In this document: positions 51,612 through 62,938 of the stretch, in pieces
How the letters are laid out: each line of letters opens with the position of its first letter
How positions within the stretch are numbered: the stretch's first letter is position 1
NCBI GenBank assembly: GCA_000277445.1
Contig: AJWJ01000076.1
Coordinates: 1-63,093, forward strand
Length of the DNA stretch: 63,093 bases
From: Polysphondylium violaceum
Taxonomy: Eukaryota > Evosea > Eumycetozoa > Dictyosteliales > Dictyosteliaceae
Reading direction: 5' to 3'
The notes under the pieces: generated by a model
The model's database searches: none
The model's input: only the letters and a program-made list of their open reading frames with translations
Told to the model about the DNA's origin: nothing
Position numbers and translations under genes: made by a program

Positions 51612-52062
51612 ATCTTATTTGTCCAGTGCTATATAATTAAAAAAAAGTGATAAAAAAAAACGAACGAGTTTTTTTTTAAAAAAATTTTTATAAATTTTTT
51701 TATAATTTTTCATATTTTATTTTCTCATCAGATAATAATGGACATAATAATAGTGTTGTATTATTTTATTAGTTGTATTGTTTAGAGCAATAGTTTTACA
51801 TTTGAATCATATAAAAAAATAGGAGGTATTAGTGAGATGCTTTTTTTTTAAAAAAAAAAAATAGACACTTTTTAAACAATGATCATAATTGTTGTTCCTT
51901 CTTTCGTTTGTCGCTCAAATATAATATATAGATGATTTTATGAATATATATATTGATATACAAATTTATTCAAAGAATCTTTTTGATTTTTTCAATTTTT
52001 TTTTTCAATTTTTTTTTTCATTTCTGCACCCCAACATACATTTTACATATACAAATAAATAA
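51612..52062. promoter_or_regulatory. Divergent gap RCL1 (-) / small coiled-coil gene (+)
   Basis: About 450 bp, strongly A/T-rich, with T and A tracts at 51665-51720 and 51841-51860. No RNA gene seen. Confidence 0.4.
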
Positions 52063-52570
52063 ATGGGAGAGATTGAAAAAAAGACATTGATTCAAATAGA
52101 AACATACTATCGGGATAAGCTTTTAAATTATCAAGAAAAGTTTGTATGATAACAGAAGAATATATCATATTTGTTTGTTTGTTATTAATACGGTGTTTTT
52201 GAATAGATTGAAAAAAGATTTTGAAAATGTACATATAAAATATATTGAAAATATAAAATATAAAGATAATGATAGTGATGATAATGGTGAAACCACTATT
52301 AAACTAAAGGAATTAGAATTATGGATGAAAAAGTCTTTATTATTAATTCTCTATGAAATGAAAACTTTTATGACAAATTATAAACAACAACAAAATAATA
52401 GTAATGATAATAGTCATGGTCAATTAGAAAGTGATAAAAATATATTTAATCAACTTGAAATGATAGCATCAACAGTTTCAAATTTACTCGATCAAGAGAC
52501 TCAACTTTCTAGAAAACAATACACGGAGTTTGAAACTTTTTTATCAGAATTTTGTAAATCTAAAGAATAG
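52063..52570 (+). CDS. Small coiled-coil protein, unknown
   Basis: A two-exon gene (52063-52139 and 52207-52570; donor AA|GTTTGT) coding about 146 aa. It starts MGEIEKKTLIQIETYYRDKL and continues through LKKDFENVHIKYIENIKYKD in one long charged helix. An Asp/Asn-rich loop comes next, then more helix (LKELELWMKKSLLLILYEMK, EMIASTVSNLLDQETQLSRK). There is no signal peptide or membrane segment. It looks like a subunit or adaptor of a larger complex, but I recognise no family. The weak donor is the only one that keeps the frame. Confidence 0.65.
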
Positions 52571-52859
52571 AAATAAAATATAGAGCCATAATGTATTATT
52601 ATTCTTATTATTATTATTATTATTATTATTATAGTCTATCAAATTTATTTATTTCTTATCACACCAAAAAATCTATAAATACTATTTTTATTCTATTTTT
52701 TTTAATTTTTAATATTTTTTTTTAATTTTTTATTTTTTTTTTGCAAAATGTGGAAACAAGTTTGGTCTTTTTCTATTTTTTTTTTCATTTTCATTTTCTT
52801 TTCAAAATCAATCTCAATCAAATACCTATTGTTGTTTTTTTTTTTTAATTACTTCTAAA

Positions 52860-55800
52860 ATGAAGGTAGATATTTAGAGACATAAGATGACGATGATGAT
52901 AATGATGATGACATATAATTTAGATTACTAATTTTAAGGAAAATATTTTTTTTTAAAAAAGAAATGTAAAAAGTGCAATTCCCGCCAAGGGGATAAAATG
53001 GTTCGATGCACGATTTGTAATCATTGTTATCATTTGTCATGCTTAACAATACCATTGACCAAATTACCTCGAATGGATTGGTTTTGTGAAAGATGCACAA
53101 ATAATAGTTTAAATAGAAATCTAAAGAGAGGTGGAAGAGGTTCAACGAAAGATAGTAGTAATAATGAAAGTAGTAGTAGCAGTAGTAGTGATGATAGTGA
53201 CGATAGTGATGATAGTGATGATAGTAGTGCTGATAACAGTGTTGATGGTTCAAATAATGATGAAAAACTATCTGAAACATCTGACGATGATGAAATTGTA
53301 AACAATCATAGAAAACATAAAAGAAATAGAAGGAATATTATAAATGATGATGAAGATGACGATAGTAACGGTGATAAAGATAATGTTAATACAAATGGTG
53401 AAAAGATTGAAAATAATGAAAGTTTTAAGAGTAATCGTCGTCATAGAAATCGTCGTAAAAATAAAGTAAAACATAATAGTCTAGATGATGGCGATGATGA
53501 TGATGATGATGACGACGATGACGACGATGATGACAATGACGACAATAACGAAAGGCAAGATCAAGATGAAGAGGAGGATCAAGATGAAAAAGATACAAAA
53601 CAAAAGAAAGGGAACCGTCGTCGTAGAAATCGTCAGTCAATAAAAAAGAGAGAGAACAATAGTGAGAGTGATAGCGAAAATGGTGTTGAAGACAATCAAG
53701 ATAATAGTAGTGATGATGACGATGATCAATTAAACTCTAGGAGAAAAAGATCAAGATCATCATCAACAACAACAAAAAAGAACTTGAGAAGAGATATTGT
53801 AAATAGTCGTGCAAGAAAAAGAAGAAAAAGAAAGATAAAGTCAATAGTAACAAATAGCAATGAAAATGAATCTAGTGATGATAGTAACAATAAAAATAAT
53901 AGTAATCATAATAATAACTCTGATAGTGATAGTAATAGTAATGATTCAGATTATTCATATAATAGTAGTGATGAAGAGGAAGAATATTTAGACGATTTAG
54001 TTTGTAGTAAATGTAATACAGGTAAAGATGAAGATAAAATATTATTATGTGACAAAGAGGGATGTTCAAGAGGATTTCATATGTATTGTTTAAAAGTTCC
54101 AATAACATCAGTTCCCAAAGGGGATTGGATATGTGATCATTGTAAATATGAATCTGATGACATTGATGAAGATGGTCAAATTATACAAACAAACAACAAC
54201 ACATCGTCATCATCAATATCAATATTAGATAAAAAAGAAATTCAACCAATGGTATTAAAGAAATCACCCATTCAATCATCATTAAAAAGTTCATCAAACT
54301 CTTTAAACAAAAGTAATAATAGTATTATGAATGATAACAATAGTAACAGTATCAATAGAGATAAAGAGAATAGTTTAAATAATAGTAATATTAGTAATAA
54401 TAGTAGTAATTATAATAAAACAGATTTAACTAAAACTAAAACCGGATTATTAGTACCAAATGTGATACCAGTTAATAGATCAAGTAAAGATATTAAAAAA
54501 TCATCTGCAGCAACCCAATTTAAACATAGAAAAGAAGAAGAGTCAATTTTGGATATGATTCCTTCCACTAGTAAATCTATACCAAGTAATCCAATCTCTT
54601 GGGATTTTTCAAGTTCTATATCTACAAATTCTACAATGAAAAAAGATAATAATAGCTTTTTAAATTATAAATCAAATAATTATAACAATAGTAGTAATAA
54701 TAATAAGTCAACTTTACCAATGAAATCATCAGTAAAGAGTAATAATAATATAAATAGTAATCATAATCATAATAATAATCATAATCATCATAATCATAAT
54801 CATAATAACAATCACCATCAGAATAATAATCATAATCATAATCATACCCACAATCAACAACAACAAACTCAACCTCAACAAAACCTATCAATATCAGAAC
54901 AATTTACAGTACATTCACCACCTTTAGCTCTTTCACCACCTATATCTTTATCATCCTCATCATCATCATCAATGCCAATTTCACAACAACAACAAAAACC
55001 AATTTGGACAGGAAAGATATATTTTCAAGATCATTTTATTAGTTTATCAAATATTTTTAAATTAAATCAACAACAACAAAATAGTAATAATAGTTTATTT
55101 AAATTAACATCAATTCACTTTAATGAAATTAACTTTAAAGAATTACCAATTAAAGTTCAAAAAGAGATTCAGAAACCATTACAAATCCTATCTTTTTCAT
55201 TAAATCAAACATTATTTAAACATTTTGATCAACAAGTTTTATTAATTTCCCCAGAGTTTGAAAATCATTCTTCATTTTATAATTTAATTTTAAAATTAAA
55301 GAGTAAACAATTGGTTGGTTCTTTTTCTTTTGATGATTCAATAATCTATATATTTCCATATCAAACAACTATATTAAATTTAGATTTAATTGCTTTTATT
55401 TTTAAAAAAGATCAAGTTGGTAATAATAACACCAATCAACAAGAATTACAACAACAACAACAGCAAGAGTTTGATCAACAGCAAAATAATTCATTTTTAG
55501 ATAAAAATATTTGTATCATTGGCTATGACAATAATTTAAATATCATTAAAGTTAAAAAAGCATTACAAATTATTGGTTCAAATATAATTGATTTTGAAAT
55601 TATTCAAAATACATCAACAGAAACAACAAGTATGGATCTAGATTTATCAGATAACAATAAAAATAATAATAATAATAATAGCAATAATAGTAGTACAGGT
55701 GATTTAAATATAGATATGTTTATAGTTGATCCAAATTTTATTTCAAAATTATACAACATTAAAAATTTGCAGAAATTCAAAAACAATCAAAATACTATAT

Positions 55801-56420
55801 TTATTCAAGACAATGATTTAGTTTATATCCAAAATATAATTACCACAACCAAACAATATCCCAAATCATTTAATCAAATTATAACAACAACTGCAACCAC
55901 AATACCTATTTCACCAAAAATTCTTTTTGATAATAATCAAGCAGTGTTTTTATTGGATAATAACACAATTATTGAAAGTGAATATAGTTTATTTATTAAA
56001 ATGATTAATCTATTATTAAAACAAAGATCTTTTAGTAATGGAAATGTATATAATAATAATAATAATGGAAAAGAATGGATAATTATGTTATCTCAAAACT
56101 TTATAGAAGATTTAAATAACAATAATATAAATAATATAAATAATAACAATGATAAAAATATTGATATGAAAAGAAAATTAGCAACTATTCAAAAACATTT
56201 TAATCAAATAATATTTCCTCAACCATTTAATCCGCCTCCATTAGAGTCTAGCGAATTTCTTTTGATTGCCTTGCGTATTTCAAAAGTTTTAATTCAAAAT
56301 TATAGACATGTTATTTTAGTTTCTTCAAATAATATTATTCAAAGGGAATCATTACAATATCCATCAATAGCTTGTTTATCAATGATTGACTCTATAAATT
56401 TTATAAATAAATATTTATAA
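52860..56420 (+). CDS. Two-PHD-finger nuclear protein
   Basis: Chromatin-type protein of about 1154 aa. The first PHD finger needs its first Cys pair (CKKC), which lies upstream of the in-frame ATG at 52998. A 6-nt first exon (52860-52865, ATGAAG) with donor GTAGAT, joined to an acceptor at 52961 after a T-rich stretch, restores it: MKKCKKCNSRQGDKMVRCTIC. PHD1 covers residues about 4-50. PHD2 (about 348-402: LVCSKCNTGKDEDKILLCD, FHMYCL, GDWICDHC) is the KDM5-like kind. Between them is a long Asp/Ser-rich stretch with Arg/Lys clusters (possible nuclear localisation signals). After Asn/His/Gln spacers, residues about 680-820 (WTGKIYFQDHF, LPIKVQKEIQ, LLISPEFENHSSFYNLILKL, IYIFPYQTT) recall the SPOC-like domain of some PHD proteins. 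That part is tentative. Confidence 0.8.
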
Positions 56421-56646
56421 TTAAGTTTATATATATTTATTATTAACAATTAAAAAAAGGACTTTAAAAGCTCGTTTTGTTATTTTTTTTTTGCTTTAAT
56501 ATTTTTTGTTTACAACTTATCAAGAGTCGAAAATCCAGATGCATTTTAATTCAAATTATTTATCTTTTTCAAAAAAAAAAAAAAAAATATTTTAATTTTT
56601 TTTAAATTTTCGCAATTTATTTGTAAATATATATTAAGTGCACAAG

Positions 56647-58036
56647 ATGAATACAAATAACAACAACTTGCACCATCCTTCACATAATATCGTCAATCGT
56701 CAACCACAAAGCAGAGGTGAATCATTGATTAACAATAACAACAATGCCAATAATCACAATATAAATAATAATACAAATAATAATAACAATAACTATTTAC
56801 AAATGACATCTCAAGATAGAGGCAATGCATCATTATATCCCTCATATGCAGATCAACCAGATATAGTTAGATCAGCACAAAAAGATGAATTTTATAAAAA
56901 GCTATTTGAGGATCAATGCTTTGAAATATTGACTAGAATAACAGGTCCTAGATTTATAATGAATAAACAAAATGAATCTAAACTTTTAGCAAATACATTG
57001 TATTTTATTTTAACAACAATGATTGGCTCTCAAACTTTAGGTGAAGAATATTGTAATCTTAGAAAAATTAAAGATAGATCATTTTCAATACCAAATCTTT
57101 ATGTATTTATCATCATTTCATTTAAAATATTTTCACATACATCATATATACTTTAAAACTATATTCGCCCACTCCATCTATCTCTTTAATAGGGTGATGG
57201 TAAGGATAGATATCTTTACATACATATAAATATATATCATATCTAACCAAAGTTATTATAGAATAGGATCAATTTATACTTTTTTCAATTATTAGGACCA
57301 TATTTTATAAAAAAGTTTTCACCAAAATTATATCAAAAATATCCAAAGATGTATATATTAAAAGAAATATTTCCAAAATTAGAGAGATTACATTTGGCAT
57401 TCTTTTACTTTCATGGCTCTTATTTTGAATTTTCAAAGAGATTATCAAATATAAGATATATATTTAATAGAAAGGTTGATTCAAAGAGACAAAAATATCA
57501 TATATTGGGTGTTTTAATTGTTGTTCAATTGGTACTCTCTACTTTTCTTTATTTAAAAGAAAATTCTTTCTTTTTAAAATCAACTCCCTTTATGAATATA
57601 ATTGAAAAGTAAATATGTTATTGAATCAATAGTAATCGTATCATTTATATTAATGCCATATTCTACTTTAGTGGTGATGATGACCAAAATGGAGACAATG
57701 TTGAAGAAGAGGAATCTGAAACTGGTAAATGTACATTATGTTTAGAACCAAGAAAACATACAACCTCTACTATTTGTGGTCATTTGTTTTGGTACGTATT
57801 ATTTTATTTTATTTTAATTCATTTAATTAATATTAACAACCATTTTAACTGAAAATTAGTTGGTATTGTTTAACTGAATGGTGTAATAATAAGGTAAACA
57901 ATTGTATAGTTATTATTTGATTTATTTATTTATTTTATTAACACGAGATAATTTAAAATTTAACATTTAGGCTGAATGTCCACTATGTCGTAGACCAATA
58001 TCTATGCAATCTTTAATACCAATTTATAATTATTAA
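56647..58036 (+). CDS. pex10: Peroxin-10, RING ubiquitin ligase of peroxisomes
   Basis: RING protein of the peroxisomal membrane that, with PEX2 and PEX12, ubiquitinates the import receptor PEX5. Six exons fit: 56647-57102, a 7-nt microexon 57193-57199, 57296-57608, 57672-57791, 57860-57893 and 57971-58036, giving about 331 aa. After an Asn-rich leader, the conserved start is YPSYADQPDIVRSAQKDEFY, with NTLYFILTTMIGSQTLGEEYC. Membrane segments include LGVLIVVQLVLSTFLYL. The C-terminal C3HC4 RING is CTLCLEPRKHTTSTICGHLF followed by CWYCLTEWC and CPLCRRPI. Without the microexon (GGTGATG) the next exon hits a stop at its fifth codon. With it the join reads NLYGDGPYFIKK. The stop codon overlaps that of the gene on the other strand. 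Confidence 0.88.
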
Positions 58037-59341
58037 AATAAATATTCAATTAAAGAATCATTTAATTTATCTTGATCATACATAGATAAACTTTTATATT
58101 TATCTATTATATTCTTTTTCATAGTTGTTGAATCAATACTACTACTATTATTATTAATTCTTTTTGATACACTAATACTACTACTACTACTACTACTATT
58201 ATTATTTTTAAAATCAAAATTACATTTAATAATATTTCTATCAATTAAAGTATCAATAATCCAATTTGATGATATTTCAATTTTTTCAGATAAGGAAGAA
58301 GAATTTAAAGTTGAAATTTTAATTGGTACTCTATTTGTTTCAGGTAATTTCTTATATTCAGAGATGATATAATTCATTAACCAATCACATTGGGACACTT
58401 CTTGAGAAGATAAATTTTTAAAAATATAATAAAACTGATTATCATCTTGAATAGAGTTTGGTTGGACAGTTTGACAAGTTTCACAGAGTTTAATATCACC
58501 AGAATCTTTTAATATTGCAAGTGTTGATGATATAGTTGTAAAACAAACATTTTTCTTGCAAAATGGAGATATTGTTTTAATAAATGCTCCTCTTTTCTTT
58601 GGTAAATTTACTCGATCTTGTTCGTTTTCAATTCTTTTTCTTAACCATTTTTCAATTTTGTCTATAGTTTCTTTTTCTATTCTCTCTAAAGTTTTCTCTC
58701 TAAACTCTTTTGATGAACTAATAATTTGTTTAGAATCATAAATGATATTACTAGTGTCAAAGTATTGATCTAAATAATGATCAGTTTCTTCATCTGGTAC
58801 TGATGAACCTATAATTGTATATCCATACTGTTTATCTTCAGAGACGACGATCATGTTTTGATTACAATTATAAATATATTTTGTCAATTCTTTTCTATAT
58901 CTTAATGAACTATCTTCTTTTGGACACTCTAAAAAACAACGACCTCCACCCTCTTTAATAAATCTATCTTTGAGAAACAATGGACTATTTTTTTCCCCAA
59001 TACCACATTCTCTACATTTTGGTACAAATTTAGCTTTTAAAATGATAAACACGATACATTCATCTGTATTCTTTACTGAATTGAATAATAAATTATGTAA
59101 AAATTTACTACATGTTTTGTTTGAAAATGACATCAAATCAACTATAAATATATTTTTAAATTTTTCTAAATCTAAAAAAAAAGATTTGAAATATTAATAT
59201 GTATCTATAGGATATATGATCAATATACTTACTATCTTTAGCTAAACATGGTAAAGTTAAATCTACTACTTCCTTTTTTGGTTTTACACGTCTTTTATCT
59301 CTTTTTAAAGCTCTTGTGCTTTTAGTTGTTGGTCGATACAT
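58033..59341 (-). CDS. Cys-containing protein of unknown function
   Basis: Exons 59233-59341 and 58033-59171 give about 415 aa. The N-terminus is short and very basic (STRALKRDKRRVKPKKE), which could direct it to the nucleus or nucleolus. Then follows a mixed domain with Cys pairs: CRECGIGEKN, GGGRCFLECP, FCKKNVCF and CETCQ, possibly metal-binding. A charged helix (EKTLERIEKETIDKIEKWLR) and a Ser-run-containing C-terminus (MKKNIIDKYKSLSMYDQD) end it. LMNYIISEYKKLPE and SNWIIDTLIDRNIIKC look like a small helical, winged-helix-like part. I recognise no family. Its last three bases overlap the PEX10 stop codon. Confidence 0.75.
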
Positions 59342-59577
59342 AATTATGTTTTTTTTTAAAAAAAGAAAAAAAAAGAAAAGAAGATAATAGATTGAAAGGG
59401 AGGGGATGAAATAGAACAAATATAGAATTAATATTATCTGAGAAAAAAAAAGAAAAAAGATTTCTTTTGAGAAAAAAATCAAAAAAATAAAAGAAATTTA
59501 AAAAAAAAATCTAATGCAAAGTTTTTTTTTAGCCCTGATGCAAAATGTTTTAACTTTTATTACACATTTTTATAAAA

Positions 59578-60837
59578 ATGGAGAATAATATTAACAACAT
59601 AATAGATTTATTTAATAATATATCAGAGTTAAGAGCAAAGGAATATTTACTATTGAACAATAACAATGTAGAACAAACAATTAATTATATTTTAGTAAAT
59701 CAATTAAATGAAAATAATCAACAAGAACAAGAACAAAAACAACAACAACAACATGCAGAACAAGATGAAAATGAAAAGTTATTCAAAGAGTTTATGAAAA
59801 ATGAACAAGCTGAAATTGAAAAAGGTTATCAAAAACAAAAACACTCTTGTAGTATTTGTTTTGATGATCTTACCATTGATCAGTTTTATATTGTCGATGA
59901 ATGTGAACATAGATTTTGTATTGATTGTTTAAGAGGTCATTATGAAGCACAAATAAGATCTCGTTTCCCAGATATAAAATGTCCTCATATTACTTGTAAA
60001 AAAATTATAACTTATGAAGAGGTAATTATAAATAGTATAGAGTAAAACTATATATAATTTTGTATTGTGTTGTTAATTATTATTATATTGATGATGATGA
60101 TGATGATGATAATGATAAATAGGTAAAACATATATTATCAGCAGAGATGTTTAAACGTTATGATGAATTATTATTTGAAAATTTGGTTCGAAATGATAAA
60201 AATTGTATATATTGTCCAAATTCAGATTGTGGTATTATAATGTCTGTAAACCAAGATCATGATCTCAGAATAGATTGTCCAAATTTAGATTGTGCCTTTT
60301 CATTTTGTATAGGATGTAGAAATGAAGTAAATATTATATAGAATTTATAAATATTTGTTGCTATTGTTATAGTTGTATTAATATAGTATAATTATTTATC
60401 TATCTATCAATCTATTTATATAGTGGCATGAGGGGTTAACATGTAAAGAATGGTTAGAGGTAAATACAACCATTCAAGAATGTTCTATTATGGTTAAAAA
60501 TGATATGGATTATTATAATCATGGAGTTAACAATCCATTTATTAATCAAGATTACTTAAAGACTCTAACCAAAAGACAAAGAAAAAAGTATCTCAAAAAC
60601 TTTAAAAGAAATATTCATGATAGATCCTTTTTTAATAATCTAATTAAACGTGATGGTATTGTCAGTGACTGGATTAGATTAAATTTAAAAATATGTCCTC
60701 ATTGTACTGCCTTGGTTGAAAAGATCGATGGTTGTAATGATGTAAGATGTATTTGTGGTAATCATTTTTGTTTTGGATGTTCAAAATCTATAGAAGATCA
60801 TGGTCAGTATTATAACTATCCATGTTATCCCTATTAA
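59578..60837 (+). CDS. RBR (RING-between-RING) E3 ubiquitin ligase
   Basis: Exons 59578-60021, 60123-60326 and 60424-60837 give about 353 aa. The first 45 residues form a small UBA/CUE-like helical unit (IIDLFNNISELRAKEYLLLN). It is followed by a Gln/Glu-rich spacer, RING1 (from Cys91: CSICFDDLTIDQF, CEHRFCIDCLRGHY, CPHITC), IBR (about residues 165-225: CIYCPNSDCGIIM, CPNLDCAFSFCIGCRNEWHEG) and a catalytic RING2 (from Cys307: CPHCTALVEKIDGCNDVRCI). Cys320 in the GCN segment is the expected thioester cysteine. The protein is compact, about 30 residues past RING2, without an Ariadne domain. The substrate cannot be told. Confidence 0.9.
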
Positions 60838-60900
60838 ATTAATTAAAATAATAGTATTTACAATTTTAATAATAATAAATATATTGCAATTAATTCCAAC

Positions 60901-61152
60901 TGTTTTCTTATTAATGAAAGTTATCTTAGAAAACGTGATGTTGATGAAAAAGTCAAAGCCAAACATATTGGGCATGGTTTATATTTGGGTGCCAAAGGCC
61001 TCACTATTGGCATTGTCGATGGCTTGACAGGTATTGTGAGACATCCCGTCAAAGGTGCTATGCAAGAGGGTGTATTAGAGTTCCTCTTAAAGGGTTTTTT
61101 TTTTTTTTTTTTTTTCTTAAAAAAATTCGGCATGAGTAATTTCAAAGATCAA
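60901..61152 (+). pseudogene. Fragment of a VPS13-family gene (C-terminal region)
   Basis: Codes for 65 residues of good coding quality: ESYLRKRDVDEKVKAKHIGH, GLYLGAKGLTIGIVDGLTGI and VRHPVKGAMQEGVLEFLLKG. This matches the conserved stretch of VPS13 lipid-transfer proteins (R/K-rich helix, G-x-KGL-x-x-GI-x-D-GLTGI, P-x-GA-x-x-EGV-x-GF-x-KG) that lies near their C-terminal ATG2-C/PH end. It then runs into T21, read in frame as Phe residues, and stops about 15 codons later. There is no sign of the 3000-residue remainder on either side. An intact VPS13 gene must be elsewhere in the genome. This is either a duplicated piece or a lone exon of a rearranged copy. Confidence 0.7.
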
Positions 61153-62015
61153 TGATTGGCAAGGAAGGGTTATGAAACCTTCAAGCATACACACTTATCG
61201 ACTCTATTAAGTAGATCACCAATACCCAAATTTAAAACATTATTATTTATAGTGTAAGCAAACAAATATAAGAGCAATATAAATAATATCTCTGTTCGTT
61301 TTACCATTCTCTGGAATACCATATTAAAAAATGTTTGTATTTCTAAAGAATAGATAGAAAAATGTCTTATCGAGCACTAGTAAATAGAATCGTTGTAAAG
61401 TAATTCAAGTAACGGTTATCAAAGCTGCAATCAGATAAAGACCCAATTTATAAAGAATCAATAATACGACAACTGATTAGTTTATAATAGTTTTGTAATA
61501 AGCTGTGTGTGTCTTTACAACAATACATCATTTTTTATCTATATTAGTATTAGTGTAATGGAAGGAAGAGATTCTAGTGATAGGGTTAGACTTTCAACCA
61601 CAAGTGCAACATAAAAATATATTACGACCAAGACTATCAAGTTGATTTGTTAATATCAAATTACAGATTTTGATATATAACAAATGAAAGAGTATTTATA
61701 CACAAGAAAAATAGAATCTATATATGTCAATGAGGAATGATAACAATGGACCAAAAATATAGCATAATAGTTTGTAAAGGTTGATAATTAGCAAGTCAGT
61801 AAAAGTAATAATATAGTCAACTCTTAAGTAATCGTAGACATTTTCAAGCTGATGTGGAACTCATTAGTCAGCACAGGTCAACGAAAATAGCAATACTTTT
61901 ACAGATAGAGGTTTTAATGCAACAACTCTCATTCATCATCGCCAATCAAACATAAAGAAGAAAAAAAGAAGAGCATGAATTCGTTAAAAATATATAACTC
62001 CGTAACATGTGCCCT

Positions 62016-62069
62016 AAGTGGAACAGAAACAGATAAAGTGTACAAAGTCTGTGTTGTTCTGTACCACTT
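62016..62069. repeat. Short inverted repeat (stem 13, loop 28)
   Basis: AAGTGGAACAGAA (62016-62028) pairs with TTCTGTACCACTT (62057-62069) at 12 of 13 positions. The element is G/C-richer than its surroundings. It could be a transposon end pair, a structured RNA or chance. Confidence 0.4.
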
Positions 62070-62938
62070 TTGTTGCTCTCAAAGCTTTAGCATCCTTTTT
62101 TTGGTGTCTATATGGTAGGTTGGTGCTTATCAATTAAAAAATCCAACACAGTTATTAATCTATTCCAAAGCACTAGTGCTTAATACAACAACACAAAACA
62201 ACTTCTATAATCAACAAAATCATATTATCAAAGTTATTTTACAACATTTTACTGATAGATTTAATCGTAGTTTTTTGGAAGAGAAAAATTTGAGAGTCAT
62301 AATAGTAGTTAGTCAACCAACAATTAGTACATCAATTTAATATCAATTTCATTAAACAGCAACAATATTAATAACGATGATATAGTTAATTGATCATAAA
62401 GATGTATATCAATATCTACCAAGACAATTTTCATTGTTCTCTTTCTCATTCAAATAATTATATTTATCAAATGGTCAACGAGCAACAATGATACACCAAA
62501 AGTGCCAAAGTGATATCTATAATGTGCAAAATAGTAAAAATATTAATAGTTGATTATACAAGTTTATAGTCAGAGCAATTGATCAAAGCAACAAACTTGT
62601 CTTATTGAATTTACCTCTTGTCACTTCTTCTACCCACCGCCATGTGTAGTTTGATGACTTGAAGTCTCCCAAATTTATCAATCAGTGTGATGCAATCTCG
62701 TGATTGTGATTAAATCTCTGCTTGCTCTTGAAAGTGGTCCACCACTGTGCCAAATCGAAACAAGAATAAATTAGTTCCTCTTTACCGCTCAAGATTACCC
62801 CCATCCTAGGTGTTGAAACTGGTATCGTTTATGCCGCCAGTTATATAGTGATTGTATCATTTTAACTGGTGGTTGTGTATCGAGATCAGTTTAATTTGTT
62901 GGTCATTATTTTTTTTATTTTCAATTGAACTATTTAAA

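Noticed and set aside
61095-61136. T21 tract followed by AATTCGGCATGAG, close to the EcoRI cDNA-library adaptor AATTCGGCACGAG.
   Set aside because: One base differs, and genomic assemblies rarely carry such adaptors. The flanking sequence is plausible genomic DNA. Long-read coverage would settle whether this is a joint.
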